Shown here in pieces: positions 12,780 to 12,896 of a stretch of DNA of 12,896 nucleotides; the first letter of the stretch is position 1, and the number at the start of each line of letters is the position of its first letter. Origin of the DNA: CALAZP01 sp041164265 (GTDB lineage Bacteria > Bacteroidota > Bacteroidia > Chitinophagales > Saprospiraceae); assembly GCA_041164265.1 (NCBI GenBank), contig JBEAPR010000082.1, positions 1 to 12,896 on the forward strand, read 5' to 3'. The translations under genes were made by a program, and so were the position numbers. A model generated the notes under the pieces. That model did not search any database. It was given only the letters and a program-made list of their open reading frames with translations, and was not told the DNA's origin.

Positions 12780-12810
12780 TTGTAAAATTAATCTGGGTTG
12801 ATTAGTTTTG
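12780..12810 (+). promoter_or_regulatory. Bacteroidota-type promoter of the tRNA-Pro gene
   Basis: A -33 element TTG at 12780-12782 and a perfect -7 element TAnnTTTG (TAGTTTTG) at 12803-12810 are separated by 20 bases, within the known 17-23 range for the primary sigma factor of Bacteroidota. The expected transcript start, a few bases downstream near 12815-12818, lies just before the mature tRNA 5' end at 12820. This is the clearest promoter in the window. Confidence 0.75.
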
Positions 12811-12819
12811 CGCCCTGTT

Positions 12820-12894
12820 CGGGATGTAGCTCAGCCCGGTTAGAGTGCACGTCTGGGGGGCGTGAGGCCGGAGGTTCGAATCCTCTCATCCCGA
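12820..12894 (+). tRNA. tRNA-Pro, anticodon GGG
   Basis: A complete 75-nt cloverleaf can be folded by eye. The acceptor stem pairs CGGGATG with CATCCCG. The D stem pairs GCTC with GAGT around a 10-nt loop. The anticodon stem pairs CACGT with GCGTG around the loop CTGGGGG, anticodon GGG at 12856-12858, reading CCC and CCU. The variable loop is AGGCC, and the T stem pairs GGAGG with CCTCT around TTCGAAT. The C1-G72 pair with discriminator A73 is the bacterial proline identity set, and G36-G37 suits m1G37 modification by TrmD. The 3' CCA is not encoded (CT follows A73), so it must be added by tRNA nucleotidyltransferase. Only two bases follow in the window, so any further tRNA genes cannot be judged. 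Confidence 0.97.
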
Positions 12895-12896
12895 CT

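Noticed and set aside
1..12896. CRISPR array, insertion sequence, prophage or defence island
   Set aside because: No regularly spaced repeats, transposase or integrase motifs, phage genes or defence families were seen; all sizeable frames are explained by the genes listed.

Overview
The window looks like chromosomal DNA from a member of the Bacteroidota, most likely an aerobic Cytophagales-type bacterium. Four things point there. The gene entering at the left edge ends in a gliding-motility / type IX secretion (T9SS) type B sorting domain. Coding DNA is A+T-rich, with weak A-rich ribosome sites instead of strong Shine-Dalgarno sequences. The tRNA gene at the right edge is preceded by a Bacteroidota-type promoter (TTG, 20 nt, TAnnTTTG). 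A desaturase related to the linoleoyl-CoA desaturase group is also common in these bacteria. The assignment below phylum level is inference.

Layout: (1) 1-768, + strand, the 3' end of a large secreted or surface protein. (2) 775-2215, - strand, xseA-xseB, the two subunits of exodeoxyribonuclease VII, with an 8-nt overlap. (3) 2238-3326, + strand, a six-Asp-box beta-propeller protein. It converges on tesB so tightly that the two stop codons share the palindrome TTAA. (4) 3323-8096, - strand, a likely three-gene run in the order kinase/M23/aminotransferase fusion, DUF1684 lipoprotein, acyl-CoA thioesterase II (tesB). (5) 8190-10811, - strand, the disaggregase ClpB, closed by a strong intrinsic terminator at 8128-8167. 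(6) 10812-11015, a divergent control region with several short inverted repeats. (7) 11016-11516, + strand, a small two-helix membrane protein with a probable PH-like domain. (8) 11663-12763, + strand, a membrane fatty-acid desaturase. (9) 12820-12894, + strand, tRNA-Pro(GGG).

Most of the window is housekeeping: DNA repair (ExoVII), proteostasis (ClpB), lipid metabolism (TesB, desaturase) and translation (tRNA-Pro). The most unusual object is the 999-residue protein at 5097-8096. It joins an aminoglycoside-phosphotransferase-fold small-molecule kinase, a complete-looking M23 (LytM) zinc-peptidase domain and a class III PLP enzyme in one chain with no visible secretion signal. Its end domains resemble the human pair hydroxylysine kinase plus the phospho-lyases PHYKPL/ETNPPL. 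That suggests a kinase-then-phospho-lyase route for an amino alcohol, with the M23 domain unexplained. I saw no CRISPR array, insertion sequence, phage gene or recognisable defence system. No gene-free stretch exceeds 300 bases; the longest are 10812-11015 and 11517-11662.
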